Source: Panax quinquefolius (Eukaryota; Streptophyta; Magnoliopsida; Apiales; Araliaceae). From it: a DNA stretch of 64,000 nt. Under the pieces are notes generated by a model that was given only the letters and a program-made list of their open reading frames with translations, had not been told where the DNA came from and searched no databases. Made by a program: the position numbers and the translations under genes. Each line of letters opens with the position of its first letter. Position 1 is the first letter of the stretch. This document shows positions 12,135-22,531 of the stretch, in pieces. The stretch lies in the NCBI GenBank assembly GCA_020205615.1, contig CM035170.1:26136027-26200026 (forward strand), written 5' to 3'.

Positions 12135-13376
12135 GAATGGAATGAAACCACGGACCGAAGTCTGGGCAAAAACAGGCAACACGACTCTCAACGTGTAAAA
12201 GGGTGTGTGCAAAGATGAAGAGAAAGACTCTAAAGTGTGTGAGAAGGCTTACAGCTAACTGATAAAAAGGGCTTCTATATCTTTAGAGTGGGTAAACACT
12301 GGGCTTTTGTGGAAGTACAAAAGAGGCTATATATGAGCTCACAGATGTTTGAAAGTGAGAAAATACACTGTATGGCAAGTGCAGAGCAAATTGTGCAGGG
12401 TTTCCCCGTTTTTTTTTTCTCTTAAAAATCAGCACCCCAAGCCTCTTATTTATATGTAAAGGTCTGTCAGGGTGTACTGCTTGACCAAAGTGCAAGTGTA
12501 CCGGAGGGTGGTCGGCCCGGCCGGATTACAGCCGGGTCAGTCGTCTCTGGCACGAGTGTACTCAAGCACTGTAATGTCCACTCGGATTTTGAGAAGTGCA
12601 ATCCGGGCATCCGTTTGGAGGTATTTAGGACCTATTTCAGACCGTCGTTGACCGAGAGTCAGACGATGGCATGGAATTAGAGTTTGTACGAAGTCTTTGA
12701 AGATGGGACGATGCCCTCCCGGTCTTCAACCTCTCAACTTTCATCCGTTACCCGTATGATAATCTCACGGGATTGGTTAGCCTTGTGGGACATTGTTGCG
12801 TAGATATACGAGGCGTGGCATCGTAATGGTCGAGACGAGATGGCGATGTTGCCCCTCACCCGGTTATTCTCGCCGGATTGGGTGATAAGCGTGGCGTTGC
12901 TCAAACTTCACCGAGATTGAGCTGCTCACGTAATTGTTGAAGGTCCTCATTGTCATCTTTGAGGGTGTACTGTCTTCCCGATGTTATTCTTAGGGTTGGT
13001 ACACAAGTGTATCTCATTTGTGTTGCCGAGATTGAAGGCGATGGCATTTGAAACAAAGCATTTTCGGGTTATCTCCAAATCGCATTCCTTGGGGTTATCA
13101 CCAAGGTTGGTGGCTATTCCATGGTTGGGATTTGAGACTAGATATCTCGGGGTCATCTCAGAGATTAATCGGTCTTCTCCGATGTGTGTTCGGTATTGTA
13201 TCCGCAGGTCTAAAGGTTAGATCCAGGTTGAAACCATTACTCCCGTTACGCGATCCGGGGTTGATCTTTGAACTTCTCTGTAGTATTCGGTATGGATTTG
13301 GATTGTCTTTCAGGGTTTTCTCTTAAAAGACGAATCTGTCTTCCTGCAATGTTAGTAACAGTAGTACAGAAAATTT
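12135..13376 (-). other. Unassigned GC-richer block with a promoter-like minus-strand TATA box
   Basis: This block has no match to the partner LTR and is richer in G+C than its surroundings, especially 12490-13330. On the minus strand TATAAATAAG (12445-12454) is followed by a leader-like stretch, resembling an LTR promoter. Phrases such as GGGGTTATCACCAAGG, GGGTTATCTCCAAAT and GGGGTCATCTCAGAG recur at 13070-13165, suggesting degraded short repeats. Short open frames here show no domain. It may be part of another LTR or sequence joined by the scaffold. Confidence 0.35.
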
Positions 13377-13840
13377 CGAGTGTCTATAATGTTATTATTA
13401 TCGGTTTAGTTTACTTCACAGCTATTGAATCATTGTAGAAGTGATGTATAAAGAAAACATTTAATTCTTTCAGCTAATTATATTTATAATTGTTATTACT
13501 TGCTGGGCACTCAAATGCTCATCCTTGCTTAATTTAAATGTTTTCAGCTAAGTGTGAACAACTAGAAGGTTCGGCCAAGAACAAGGGAAAAGGAAACCAA
13601 ACAGAATATGTTTAATGGTATCTTTTGTAATAGTTAAAAGCGTATTAATACAATGATATGTATTATCTATCATGTAAGGAATTATAGTAAAGGTTACGTG
13701 CTTGGGATTAGACTCGATAAATGTAAATTAAGTTTGATTTTTATATTATTGTTATTATTATTAGTATTATTCCGCTCATAGAAATGGTATCATGAAGCAC
13801 TGAGTTCGGGTTTTAAGTAACTGAATTTGGGGTTGTCACA

Positions 13841-15383
13841 GGTCATGCCCTAGAAATTACTGCATATCTACGAAAAGGTAACCTCAAAAATCTGACCCCA
13901 AGACTCTATAAAAGTTGTGGACATGGAGGATTCCTAATCTTAAGCATGTTAAGATAAGATGTTGTCCAACTTATGTGAAAAATGGTTTCAAAGGATAAGC
14001 ATGGGACAAGATTTAACGAGTACAGATTTGTGGGATATTCTAAAGTAAGTTTAGGGTATATGTTATGTAATCATACTTAGCAAAAGGTGTTTGTTGTGAA
14101 ACACACTGCCCTCTAAGATAAATGTGTTTATCATTGAAGGGGCTAGTGAGAGGATAATAGAATCTTGAAGAGTTCAAGAACCACAAAGCACTATAAATAA
14201 AATAAGAGGAACCTGTAGATAGACATATTGTACCACAACTAAATCGTAAATCTGGAATAGTACCGAAGATACCTGAGAGGTATGGATTCATTATGGATGA
14301 TGATGATGAGGTACACATCATAAAGATGATGATCCAGTTACATACGATGAGGTAAGAATTGTAGACACTTAGAGAAATAGATTGAAGCAAGCTTCTCAAA
14401 AATGGAAAATTCGATTTAATGAGATAATCAAAAGAGTTTGATTTTATCAAAAACAAGAATAAACCTAGTGTGTACAAAAGGGCCAGTGGGAGCATCGTGA
14501 CATTCCTAGTATTATATGTTGATATACTACAGATAAGGAATGACATACCAATGCTACAACTAGTAAAGATAAAGTTCTCTAAACATTCCTCCACGAATGA
14601 TTTGGGAAGAGTATCGTTATTGGGGATACAAATCTATATATATAGATTTAAAAGGTTACTCGGCTTAATCCAATAAATGTATATTCATTTGATGATAAAG
14701 CCGTTTAGCATGGCAAACTCCAAGAGATGTCTCATGTTGATAAGCTATGGAGTGTATCTCTTTTAATAGTCCCCATAGACTCTTAAAAGAGAGATCAAAT
14801 TAGTAACTATCATGTATGCAATGAAATGTATGAGACCTGATGTTGATCAATCATATTCTGGAGAAGATCACTGTAAGACAGTGAAAAACTTCTTAAAGTA
14901 CTTAACCGGCACTAAGGATGTGATCATATTTATGGTGGGTCTGAATTAAAACTAGAAGGCTTAACAGAATCAAGTTTTTTAGACAGACCAAAACGACAAA
15001 AAATCCACTTTAAGGTAAAGCGTTACCTTTAAAGGTGGTGCAGTGAATTGGAAAAGTTTCAAATAGCAAAGAGTTGCTGGTTTAGTTATAAAGACAAAGC
15101 ATATAGCTATAAATGAAGCTGCAAGTTGATTGTTTTGATGAAAAATTCATTACAGAACTAGGAATAGTTCCTAAGTCTCATCTTAGAACTAAACATGTGT
15201 TGTGGCACTTTCTTTGGATTATAGGAATCATTAAAAGATGAGAAATCACTATAGAGATAGTGGACTCTCAAGAACAACATTACATATTCATTTATTGAAG
15301 CTTATCCAACAGCAGGATAATCGTCACTTAGAGAAGAAGGGTATGAGATAACATGACGATTGGCTTTAGTGCAAGTGGGAGAT
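13841..15383 (+). pseudogene. Ty1/copia pol remnant (integrase end, reverse transcriptase, RNase H)
   Basis: Across several broken frames this reads as copia polyprotein. Near 13841-14040 is the end of the integrase region (GHALEIT and NEYRFVGYSK-like phrases). At 14230-14350 is the linker with PERYGFIMDDDDE-like sequence. At 14470-14676 is the reverse transcriptase palm: FLVLYVD is followed by a disrupted second Asp (ILQIRND instead of the usual DDILLIGND). RNase H phrases follow: DVDQS-like near 14830, KYLTGTKDV near 14900, and a C-terminal block with RTKHVLWH near 15190. Stops and frameshifts are numerous, so it is dead. The 5' half of the element is not in the window; gypsy 1 ends at its left edge. 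Confidence 0.8.
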
Positions 15384-15812
15384 TGAAAGTAGTATGCACA
15401 TAAGCCAATCATGTTTGATGATAAAGCATATACTTTGTAATAATTTTATTCATTTATTAATAAAAAGTATTAATTTATTAAAGGCTTTTAAATATCTACA
15501 TGATGCTGCTTTATAATATGTGATAAACCCATAGTGTTAAGCAATGTTTTTAGAATAATGATGATGATCATTCTAATGAGATCTAAATTCTTAGAAAGCT
15601 TAAAAACGAAAATAGTGTCCAATTGTTGGATTACTAAATTGGGGATTAGGGAATTCACATAGATTGGTATATATGTTGCTTGCTCATTGGACGAGGATGA
15701 TTGATCTCATGATTATTTGTGTGGAGACACTAAAGCAAGTATGTAGGTGCTTATTGGAGAATAAGTACACTGAACGTGGCTCGCTAAGGAATACCTAATG
15801 GAGTTTACTTAT

Positions 15813-15822
15813 CTATAAATAG
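15813..15822 (+). promoter_or_regulatory. TATA box of the copia LTR
   Basis: CTATAAATAG lies in the copia LTR in the sense direction, at a position suitable for the U3 promoter. Confidence 0.55.
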
Positions 15823-16110
15823 GAATTCATGTAGTGATAGTAGTACAATTGATCCTTGGACTTGGAGATCATCATACTATCTTGTGTATAGCGAATTATA
15901 CTTTGACTTATTCCTTAAGACCCTTAGGGTATATCAAAGGGTATGTTTGGGTATAATAAGTTGTACATGGAGTTAATGTATGATCACTAAAGAATCTATC
16001 ACTTCTAGTAAAAGAAGAGAAATGTCCTATGTGATTCGATAATTGACAACCCAGTAGTCTTTGGCCAATGCAGAATGAAATTAGAAAGGAGTTTCTAATT
16101 TGCATTATTT

Positions 16111-16115
16111 GGAGT
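16111..16115. repeat. Target-site duplication (left) of LTR-C
   Basis: GGAGT directly precedes the LTR start TGTGATGCCCCC and recurs exactly after the LTR end at 50032-50036. Five base pairs is the usual Ty3/gypsy duplication length. Confidence 0.92.
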
Positions 16116-16672
16116 TGTGATGCCCCCAAATCCGTGTAACATCGATTACAGGACATGGTGCTCACGATATAACATACATCATCATCTATCTAAGTAACTC
16201 TAATAATAATAATAATAATATTAACTATTACATACTTATTCAAAATAAAGTCCCAAGTCTTTACAACCTTTAATAAACTGAAACTTAAACGTAGCGTTTA
16301 TCGCTACATCACATCATATGCGGAAATATAATTAGTACATAAATAACTCTCATCATTTCATCTTAGACTTTCCTTTGTCCTTGCCTGAGCACTCCAGGTT
16401 ATCAGCCTTAACTGAAAAGTTTAAGCAAGAATGAGCACAAATTGCCCAGCAAGTATATAAAGTAGTTTGAGAACATGATTCAAAGTAGAAGCATTAGTAT
16501 GAATATTTCTCAATAGTTGAAATAAATATCAAGAGATAAACTGGAATATCATGATAAGAGTTCTAGAATTCTCAATAACATACTAAGGGGTGTTAGATAC
16601 CCTGAACATTACTTTGTTTCATCAAAACCATCGAGACGGTTTAACAATCAAAAAGATTGTGGCTTCTCGACA
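16116..16672 (-). mobile_element. Solo gypsy LTR-C, part 1
   Basis: It starts TGTGATGCCCCCAAATCC; on the minus strand this is the LTR 3' end. Sequence resembles LTR-E (60091 on), for example the GTTTAACAATC phrase before the break. It is interrupted at 16673 by the tandem LTR concatemer and continues at 37220 and again at 49035. No interior region or second LTR is present between the two GGAGT duplications apart from the nested elements, so this is a solo LTR of about 3.2 kb. Confidence 0.8.
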
Positions 16673-19251
16673 TGGCCCAAAATTAGGTATACATCACCTA
16701 TCTTGGGTCGCCACTTACATGGTCTGTAATTCAAATACAACTTACTAATAATACAGTTGTCGTGTAAAATACGACAAAACATATGCTGTGTGTTTTAATA
16801 CAAATTTGTCATCTAGACAATATCTACACTCAATGGAGTTCTCATTACATTTATTATTACACTATTTCGCGAGAATAGTGAGGACTACTAATGCACCATC
16901 CAGGACTATCACTGCGTTCCCGACTAGCCCATTCACGTTCTCATTTCCTAAAGAGAAGAACGGTGAAAGAAAGGGTGAGCTCAACTAGCCCAAAGAAGAA
17001 ATATTATGACTAAGATAATGCAAAATAAATTATCATTAGCCTTCAGCCGATGTTAAACCGATAAAATATAACAAACATCAAGTTTAAGCTGCAATGAACA
17101 AGCAATCCATTAAAAGAGTCAAGTAGAGAATAAAATCTACTATCTTCTATGATTTAAAAAGGTTTTCATGACTTTTATCGGTTGGACTCGACCTTTAATA
17201 AATAATCCACATCATCGAATCACCCCCGCACTCTACCAACGATATTCTTTAGTATCACGACCATGAATTATCCATGCACTACTGACTTAAAGATAATCAT
17301 GTTTTTCATCAATGATCGATCATGCCATAAAATAATTCATCTTTGCACTACTGACCAAAGAGAATCCATAGCTATAATCATACCAAAAATTGTCCATCAA
17401 TGCACTACGGGCCAATGAGGACTTTCTCCCACATCATTTGTAACATTACGGTCATGATTACACCGAATAATCCCTGGTCATAATCATACCAAGTCCATCA
17501 TGCACTCTACAGGCCACAGATGACTTTCAACAAAATATAAACACGAGGATGATGACAATGATATAAGAATTCAATAAAACAAGTTGAAGAATTAATTTAT
17601 CTAGGAAATGATAATGTCCAAATTGTCAACATGATACTGCTTTGTAAAGTAAAATTCAAGAATGCTCAAAAGAATATTTCCATGAAAAGATACTGGATGA
17701 AGCGCAAATATTTAGGATATTCCACTAATTTCATGGAGTATAGAAGTCAAAGTTTTAACCAACTGAGTATAATAAAGAATGGAATAACAAAAGAAATCAC
17801 CATGCATGCGGTGCCCGCGCCAGACGAGGTTATTCCAATGTAATAATAAATAACGGAACGGAGTTCGGCGTAAAACGTCATGCAGGCAACGAGGATATTC
17901 AACAAAATAATAATAAAAAGCGGAACCAGTCCGGCGTAAAACATCTGAGATGAGGATATTCCGCGAATAATAATAAAGATGGAATAATAGAAGAATGTCA
18001 CCAAGTATAGGGTAGCTCGCGTTTACTGGTTATTCTAGCAGAATAATAAAGAATGGAATAACAGAAGTTCTCTTCATGAATACAAAAAAAATAATAACCC
18101 TTACGGGTACATCATATAATATTCCCTACCGTAAAAGAAGAGTATTCCGACTTGTAGCGCGATGATATACTCGAAGAAAACTTGTACTACGCCCAAAGCT
18201 TTCTTAAACTCTAAAGAAATACGCTCAAGATTATAGAAGAAGAACTTTCTCTATAGTTTCTCTCTAGAGTTCAAATTGAATTAAGTAAGATATAATGAAA
18301 GAATGAGCTTCTATTTATAGAAGAATGGAATGAATAGTAACCAACCCATGAGCGGTCAGATGGATTTACTTTAATCGGACGGTCCATATTTAAAGCAAAA
18401 TCTTTTAAATAAAATATAATATATTCTATTTTATATAAAAAGATTTTTACTATGCAAACACTATGCATAATAAAATATAATATATTCTATTTATAGAATA
18501 ACTTTAATAAAGTATTACATCGTTATATATGAAAAGATTTTACTATGTAAAACACTACGCATAATAGAATATAATATATTCTATTTATAAAATAACTTTA
18601 TAAAAGTATTACTATGTTTTATATAAAAGATTTTACATTATAATTTCAACCAACGATGCGAAAAATTAGTACATCTCTTCATGGAATAATATTGTACCCA
18701 AAATAATTTGAATGAAAAAAAATATTTTTGAATTGAATAGTACCAAGTGAATAGTACTTGAGAATAGTACCACTGTGAATAGTACCTCCGACACAAAAAG
18801 TGTCCCAAATACAGAAAGTGAAGAATACTAGAGTGAATAGTAATCGGGTGAATAGTAACCGTGAATAGTCTGGCAAATGAATAGTACTTTCAGACCACGA
18901 AAAATGCTCCAAATACCCAAGTGAACAATATTTGGGTGAATAGTAATTTAGTAAATAGTAACTCGCGAATAGTACTCCGACACAATAAGTGGCCCAAGTT
19001 CCCGAGTGAATAATATTCAGGTGAATAGTAACCCATGAATAGTAACTCGTGAATAGTACTCTGACACAAAAAGTTCCCCAAATACTCGAGTGAACAATAG
19101 TAAAGTAAATAGTAACCGGGTATTTTATGACTACTTGTCTACTTTGAAAAATTTTCACATATCACTCTTAACTTTAAAGTTTTATCAATTTAACTATTTA
19201 CCAAAATAGAAAAATTGAATAATTTTATTTCATAAAATTCGGGGTCTCACA
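16673..19251 (-). mobile_element. Concatemer LTR 1
   Basis: First of seven tandem LTRs. It opens TGGCCCAAAATTAGG, lacking a few bases of the consensus TGACGCCCCCAAAATTAGG, and ends GGGGTCTCACA (19251), i.e. TGTGAGACCCC on the minus strand. A minus-strand TATA box lies at 18311-18320. The U3 to its right holds subrepeats at 18412-18640 and the GTGAATAGTA cluster at 18733-19121. The transcribed side holds diverged GCACTAC..CCAA repeats at about 17225-17520. Open frames over the U3 repeats are repeat artefacts. Confidence 0.9.
18311..18320 (-). promoter_or_regulatory. TATA box of concatemer LTR 1 (representative of all seven)
   Basis: CTATAAATAG on the minus strand. The same word is conserved in every array LTR (21238, 24225, 27263, 30283, 33322, 36255) and in LTR-A (40257), LTR-B (47674) and LTR-D (59015). 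It places the U3/R border about 30 bp further left, so the GTGAATAGTA cluster and the ATATAATATATTC subrepeats are in U3 upstream of the promoter. Confidence 0.75.
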
Positions 19252-19598
19252 ATCTCCCCTCCTTATGAAATTTCGCCCTCGAAATTTACGTACGTACCTG
19301 GTATTCGAAGAGATGAGAATACCTTGCTTTCTTTTCGGATTATACCTTCTCGATTATTTCTTCTCTATCATGATTTTCCATTTCTCATCTCCTGTATTTC
19401 AAATATCATTCTAAAATATAGTTTCAAAATAAGGGTTAATTGACATAACACATAATACCCGTATATTCTGGCCGACCAATTAAATAACAAATAAACTTAG
19501 GTAGGTCATACTAGTGAAGGAATTCCCCGTCTCACCCCTCCTAGTTCTTGTCTCACATCTCGGCCGAGGATCATATCCCTAAGCTTTGATACCAACTA
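19252..19598 (-). mobile_element. Concatemer interior 1 (347 bp)
   Basis: In element orientation (minus): a primer-binding site TTGGTATCAAAGCTTAGG next to LTR 2, then a short leader, then a jump to the degraded C-terminal end of pol (an ARYSHLFE-like phrase near 19310). The polypurine tract AAGGAGGGGAGAT directly precedes the TGTGAGACC of LTR 1. Gag, protease, RT and integrase are wholly absent. It keeps only cis-acting signals, so any movement would need proteins from a related autonomous element such as gypsy A. Confidence 0.88.
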
Positions 19599-22183
19599 TA
19601 GCGCCCAAAAATTAGGTATATATCATCCATCTTGGGTCGCCACTTACATGGTATGTAATTCAAATACAACTTACTAATAATACGGTTTGTCGCTTAAAAT
19701 ACGACAAAACATATGTTGTTAGTTTTAATACAAATATTGTCATCTAGACAATATCCACACTCAATGGAGTTCTCATTACATTTATTATTACACTATTTCA
19801 CGAGAATAGTGAGGACTACTAATGCACCATCTAGGACTATCACTGCGTCCTAGACTAGTCCCCAACTACGTTCTCATTTCCTAAAGAGAACAAGTGAAAG
19901 AAAAGGGTGAGCTCAACTAGCCCAAGGTGAAATATTATGACTAAGATAATGCGAATAAATTATCATTAGCCTTCAACAACAGTGTTAAACCGATAAAATA
20001 CAACAAACATCAAGTTTAATAAATTGCGGAACAAGCAATCCATTAAAAGAGTCAAGTAGAGAATAAAATCTACTATCTTTATGATTTAAAAGGTTTTTCA
20101 TGACTTTTATCATTTGAGACTCAAACTTAATAAATAATCCACATCATCGAATCACCCCACGCTTTACGACCAACGATATTCTTTTAGTATCACGACCATG
20201 AATTATCATGCACTACGGCTTAAAGATAATCATGTTTTCATCAATGACTGATCATGCCATAAAACAATTCATCTTTGCACTACTGACCAAAGAGAATCCA
20301 TAGCCATAATCATACCAAAAATTTTCCATCAATGCACTACAGGCGATGAGGACTTTTTCCACATCATTTGTAACATTACGGTCATGATTACACCGAATAA
20401 TCCACAGTCATGATCATACCAAGTCCATCTATGCACTCTGAGGCCACTGATGACTTTCAACAAAATATAAACATGAGGATGATGACAATGATATAAGAAT
20501 TCAATAAAAAAGTTGAAGAATTAATTTATCTAGGAAATGATAATGTCCAAATTGTCAACATGATCTTTGCTATGTAAAGTAAAATTCAAGAATGCTCAAA
20601 AGAATATTTCCATGAAAAGATCTTTGGATGAAGCGCAAATATTTAGGATATTCCACTAATTTCATGGAGTATAGAAGTCAAAGTTTTAAACATTTGAGTA
20701 TAATAAAGAATGGAATAACAAAAGAAATCACCATACGCATGCGGTATTAAGATGTACAAAGTTATTCAACAGAATAATAAATAACGAAACCGAGTTCGCG
20801 TAAAAGCGTCTGCAGACGAGATATTCCAACAGAATAATAATAAAGACGGAACCAGGTCCGACGTAAAACATACAGACAGGATATTCCGACAGAATAATAA
20901 TAAAGATGAAATAATAGAAGAATGTCACCAAATATAGGGTAGCTCGCGTTTACTGGTTATTCTAGCAGAATAATAAAGAATGGAATAACAGAAGTTCTCT
21001 TCATGAATACAAAAAAAATAATAACCCTTACGGGTACATCATATAATATTCCCTACTAGTAAAGAAGAGTATTCAGACTTGTAGGCGATGATATACTCGA
21101 AGAAAACTTGTACTACGCTCAAAGCTTTCTTAAACTCTAAAAAAATACGCTCAAGATTATAGAAGAAGAACTTTCTCTATAGTTTCTCTCTCTAGAGTTT
21201 CAGTGAATTCGTAAGATATAATGAAAGAATGAGCTTCTATTTATAGAAGAATGGAATGAATAGTAACCAACCCATGAACGGTCCAGATTGATTTACTTTA
21301 ATCGGACGGTCCATATTTAAAGCAAAATCTTTTAAATAAAATATAATATATTCTATTTTATATAAAAAGATTTTTACTATGCAAACACTATGCATAATAA
21401 AATATAATATATTCTATTTATAGAATAACTTTAATAAAGTATTCTGATATATATGAAAAGATTTTACTATGTAAAACACTATGCATAATAGAATATAATA
21501 TACTCTATTTATAAAATAACTTTATAAAAGTATTACTGCTTATATAAAAGAGATTTACATTATAATTTCAACCACATTATAATTTCAACCAATGATTACG
21601 AAAAATTAGTACATCTCTTCATGGAATAATATTGTACCCAAAAATAATTTGACCGAAAAAAATATATTTTTGAATTGAATAGTACCGTGAATAGTACTTT
21701 GAATAGTACCACATGAATAGTATCCCGACACAAAAAGTGTCCCAAATACCCGAGTGAAGAATACTAGAGTGAATAGTAATCGGGTGAATAGTAACCCTGA
21801 ATAGTAATTCATGAATAGTACTCCGACACGAAAAATGCTCCAAATACCCAAGTGAACAATATTTGGGTGAATAGTAATTTAGTAAATAGTAACTTTCGTG
21901 AATAGTACTCCGACACAATAAGTGGCCCAAATAAAGTGAATAATATTCAGGTGAATAGTAACCCATGAATAGTAACTTCGTGAATAGTACTCGACACTGA
22001 AAAAGTTCCCAAATACTCGAGTGAACAATAGTAAAAGTAAATAATGGCCGGGTATTTTATTACTACTTGTCTACTTTGAAAAATTTTCACATATCACTCT
22101 TAACTTTAATGTTTTATCAATTTAACTATTTACCAAAATAGAAAAATTGAATAATTTTATTTCATAAAATTCGGGGTCTCACA
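19599..22183 (-). mobile_element. Concatemer LTR 2
   Basis: 2585 bp. The LTR edge is mutated to TAGCGCCC. TATA box at 21238-21247 (minus); subrepeats 21339-21560; GTGAATAGTA cluster 21672-22050. It shares with LTRs 1 and 3 the short ACTATGCAAACACTATGCAT segment and GACTACTTGT- or TACTACTTGT-type sequence near the U3 start. Confidence 0.9.
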
Positions 22184-22531
22184 ATCTCCCTCCTTATGAA
22201 ATTTAAGCCCCGAAATTTACGTATCGATACTGATATTGAAGAGATGAGAATACCTTGCTTTCTTTTCGGATTATACCTTCTCGATTATTTCTTCTCTATC
22301 ATGTTTTTCCATTTCTCATCTCACGTATTTCAAATATCATTCTAAAATATAGTTTCAAAATAAGGGTTAATTGATATAACACATAATACACAGTATATTA
22401 AAATGAAACCAATTAAATAACAAATAAACTTAGGTAGGTCATACTAGTGAAGGAATTCTCCGTCTCACCCCTCCTAGTTCTTGTCTCACATCTCAGCCAG
22501 GGATCATATCCCTAAGCTTTGATACCAACTA
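22184..22531 (-). mobile_element. Concatemer interior 2 (348 bp)
   Basis: Same plan as interior 1: primer-binding site beside LTR 3, leader, pol-tail remnant and polypurine tract beside LTR 2. Small local changes occur in GC-containing words (for example near 22208 and 22395). Confidence 0.88.

Larger units (their letters stand above)
10088..13840 (+). mobile_element. 3' LTR of gypsy 1, interrupted by a scaffold gap and foreign sequence
   Basis: It starts TGTAACAACCC and ends GGGGTTGTCACA, matching the end of the 5' LTR. 10472-11793 and about 13388-13840 align with the 5' LTR. Between them the expected 2.3 kb (5655-7988 in the 5' copy) is missing and is replaced by a 100-N gap and about 1.5 kb of unrelated sequence. 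Relative to the 5' LTR, a deletion near 11130-11140 also removes part of the telobox segment. The right flank (GGTCA at 13841) is inside a copia pol gene. Confidence 0.7.
15384..16115 (+). mobile_element. Copia 3' LTR, first part
   Basis: It starts just after the purine-rich GTGCAAGTGGGAGAT that follows the pol remnant, as in other plant copia elements. A TATA box CTATAAATAG is at 15813-15822. The LTR is cut at 16115 by the insertion of LTR-C and resumes at 50037, as shown by the duplicated GGAGT. There is no coding sequence. Confidence 0.72.

Noticed and set aside
12283..13326. Several frames of 67-92 residues in the GC-richer block
   Set aside because: Overlapping on both strands with no domain or splice signals; more likely LTR or leader sequence.
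14040..14594. 184-residue minus-strand frame
   Set aside because: Antisense to the copia pol remnant, whose sense strand matches reverse transcriptase motifs.
17631..17843. Plus-strand frame repeated at 23484-23708
   Set aside because: It lies within LTR sequence, is antisense to the element, and is not kept in the other array copies.
18733..19121. CRISPR-like regular short repeats
   Set aside because: The words are about 10 bp with no unique spacers, in a plant LTR; it is a minisatellite.
18679..19158. Long minus-strand frames full of Tyr-Tyr-Ser and Ile-His-Ser over the U3 of the array LTRs (also 21606-21966, 24831-25157, 30954-31257, 36882-37125, 58275-58557)
   Set aside because: They are translations of the GTGAATAGTA repeat, appear in several frames at once, and have no conserved start; not genes.
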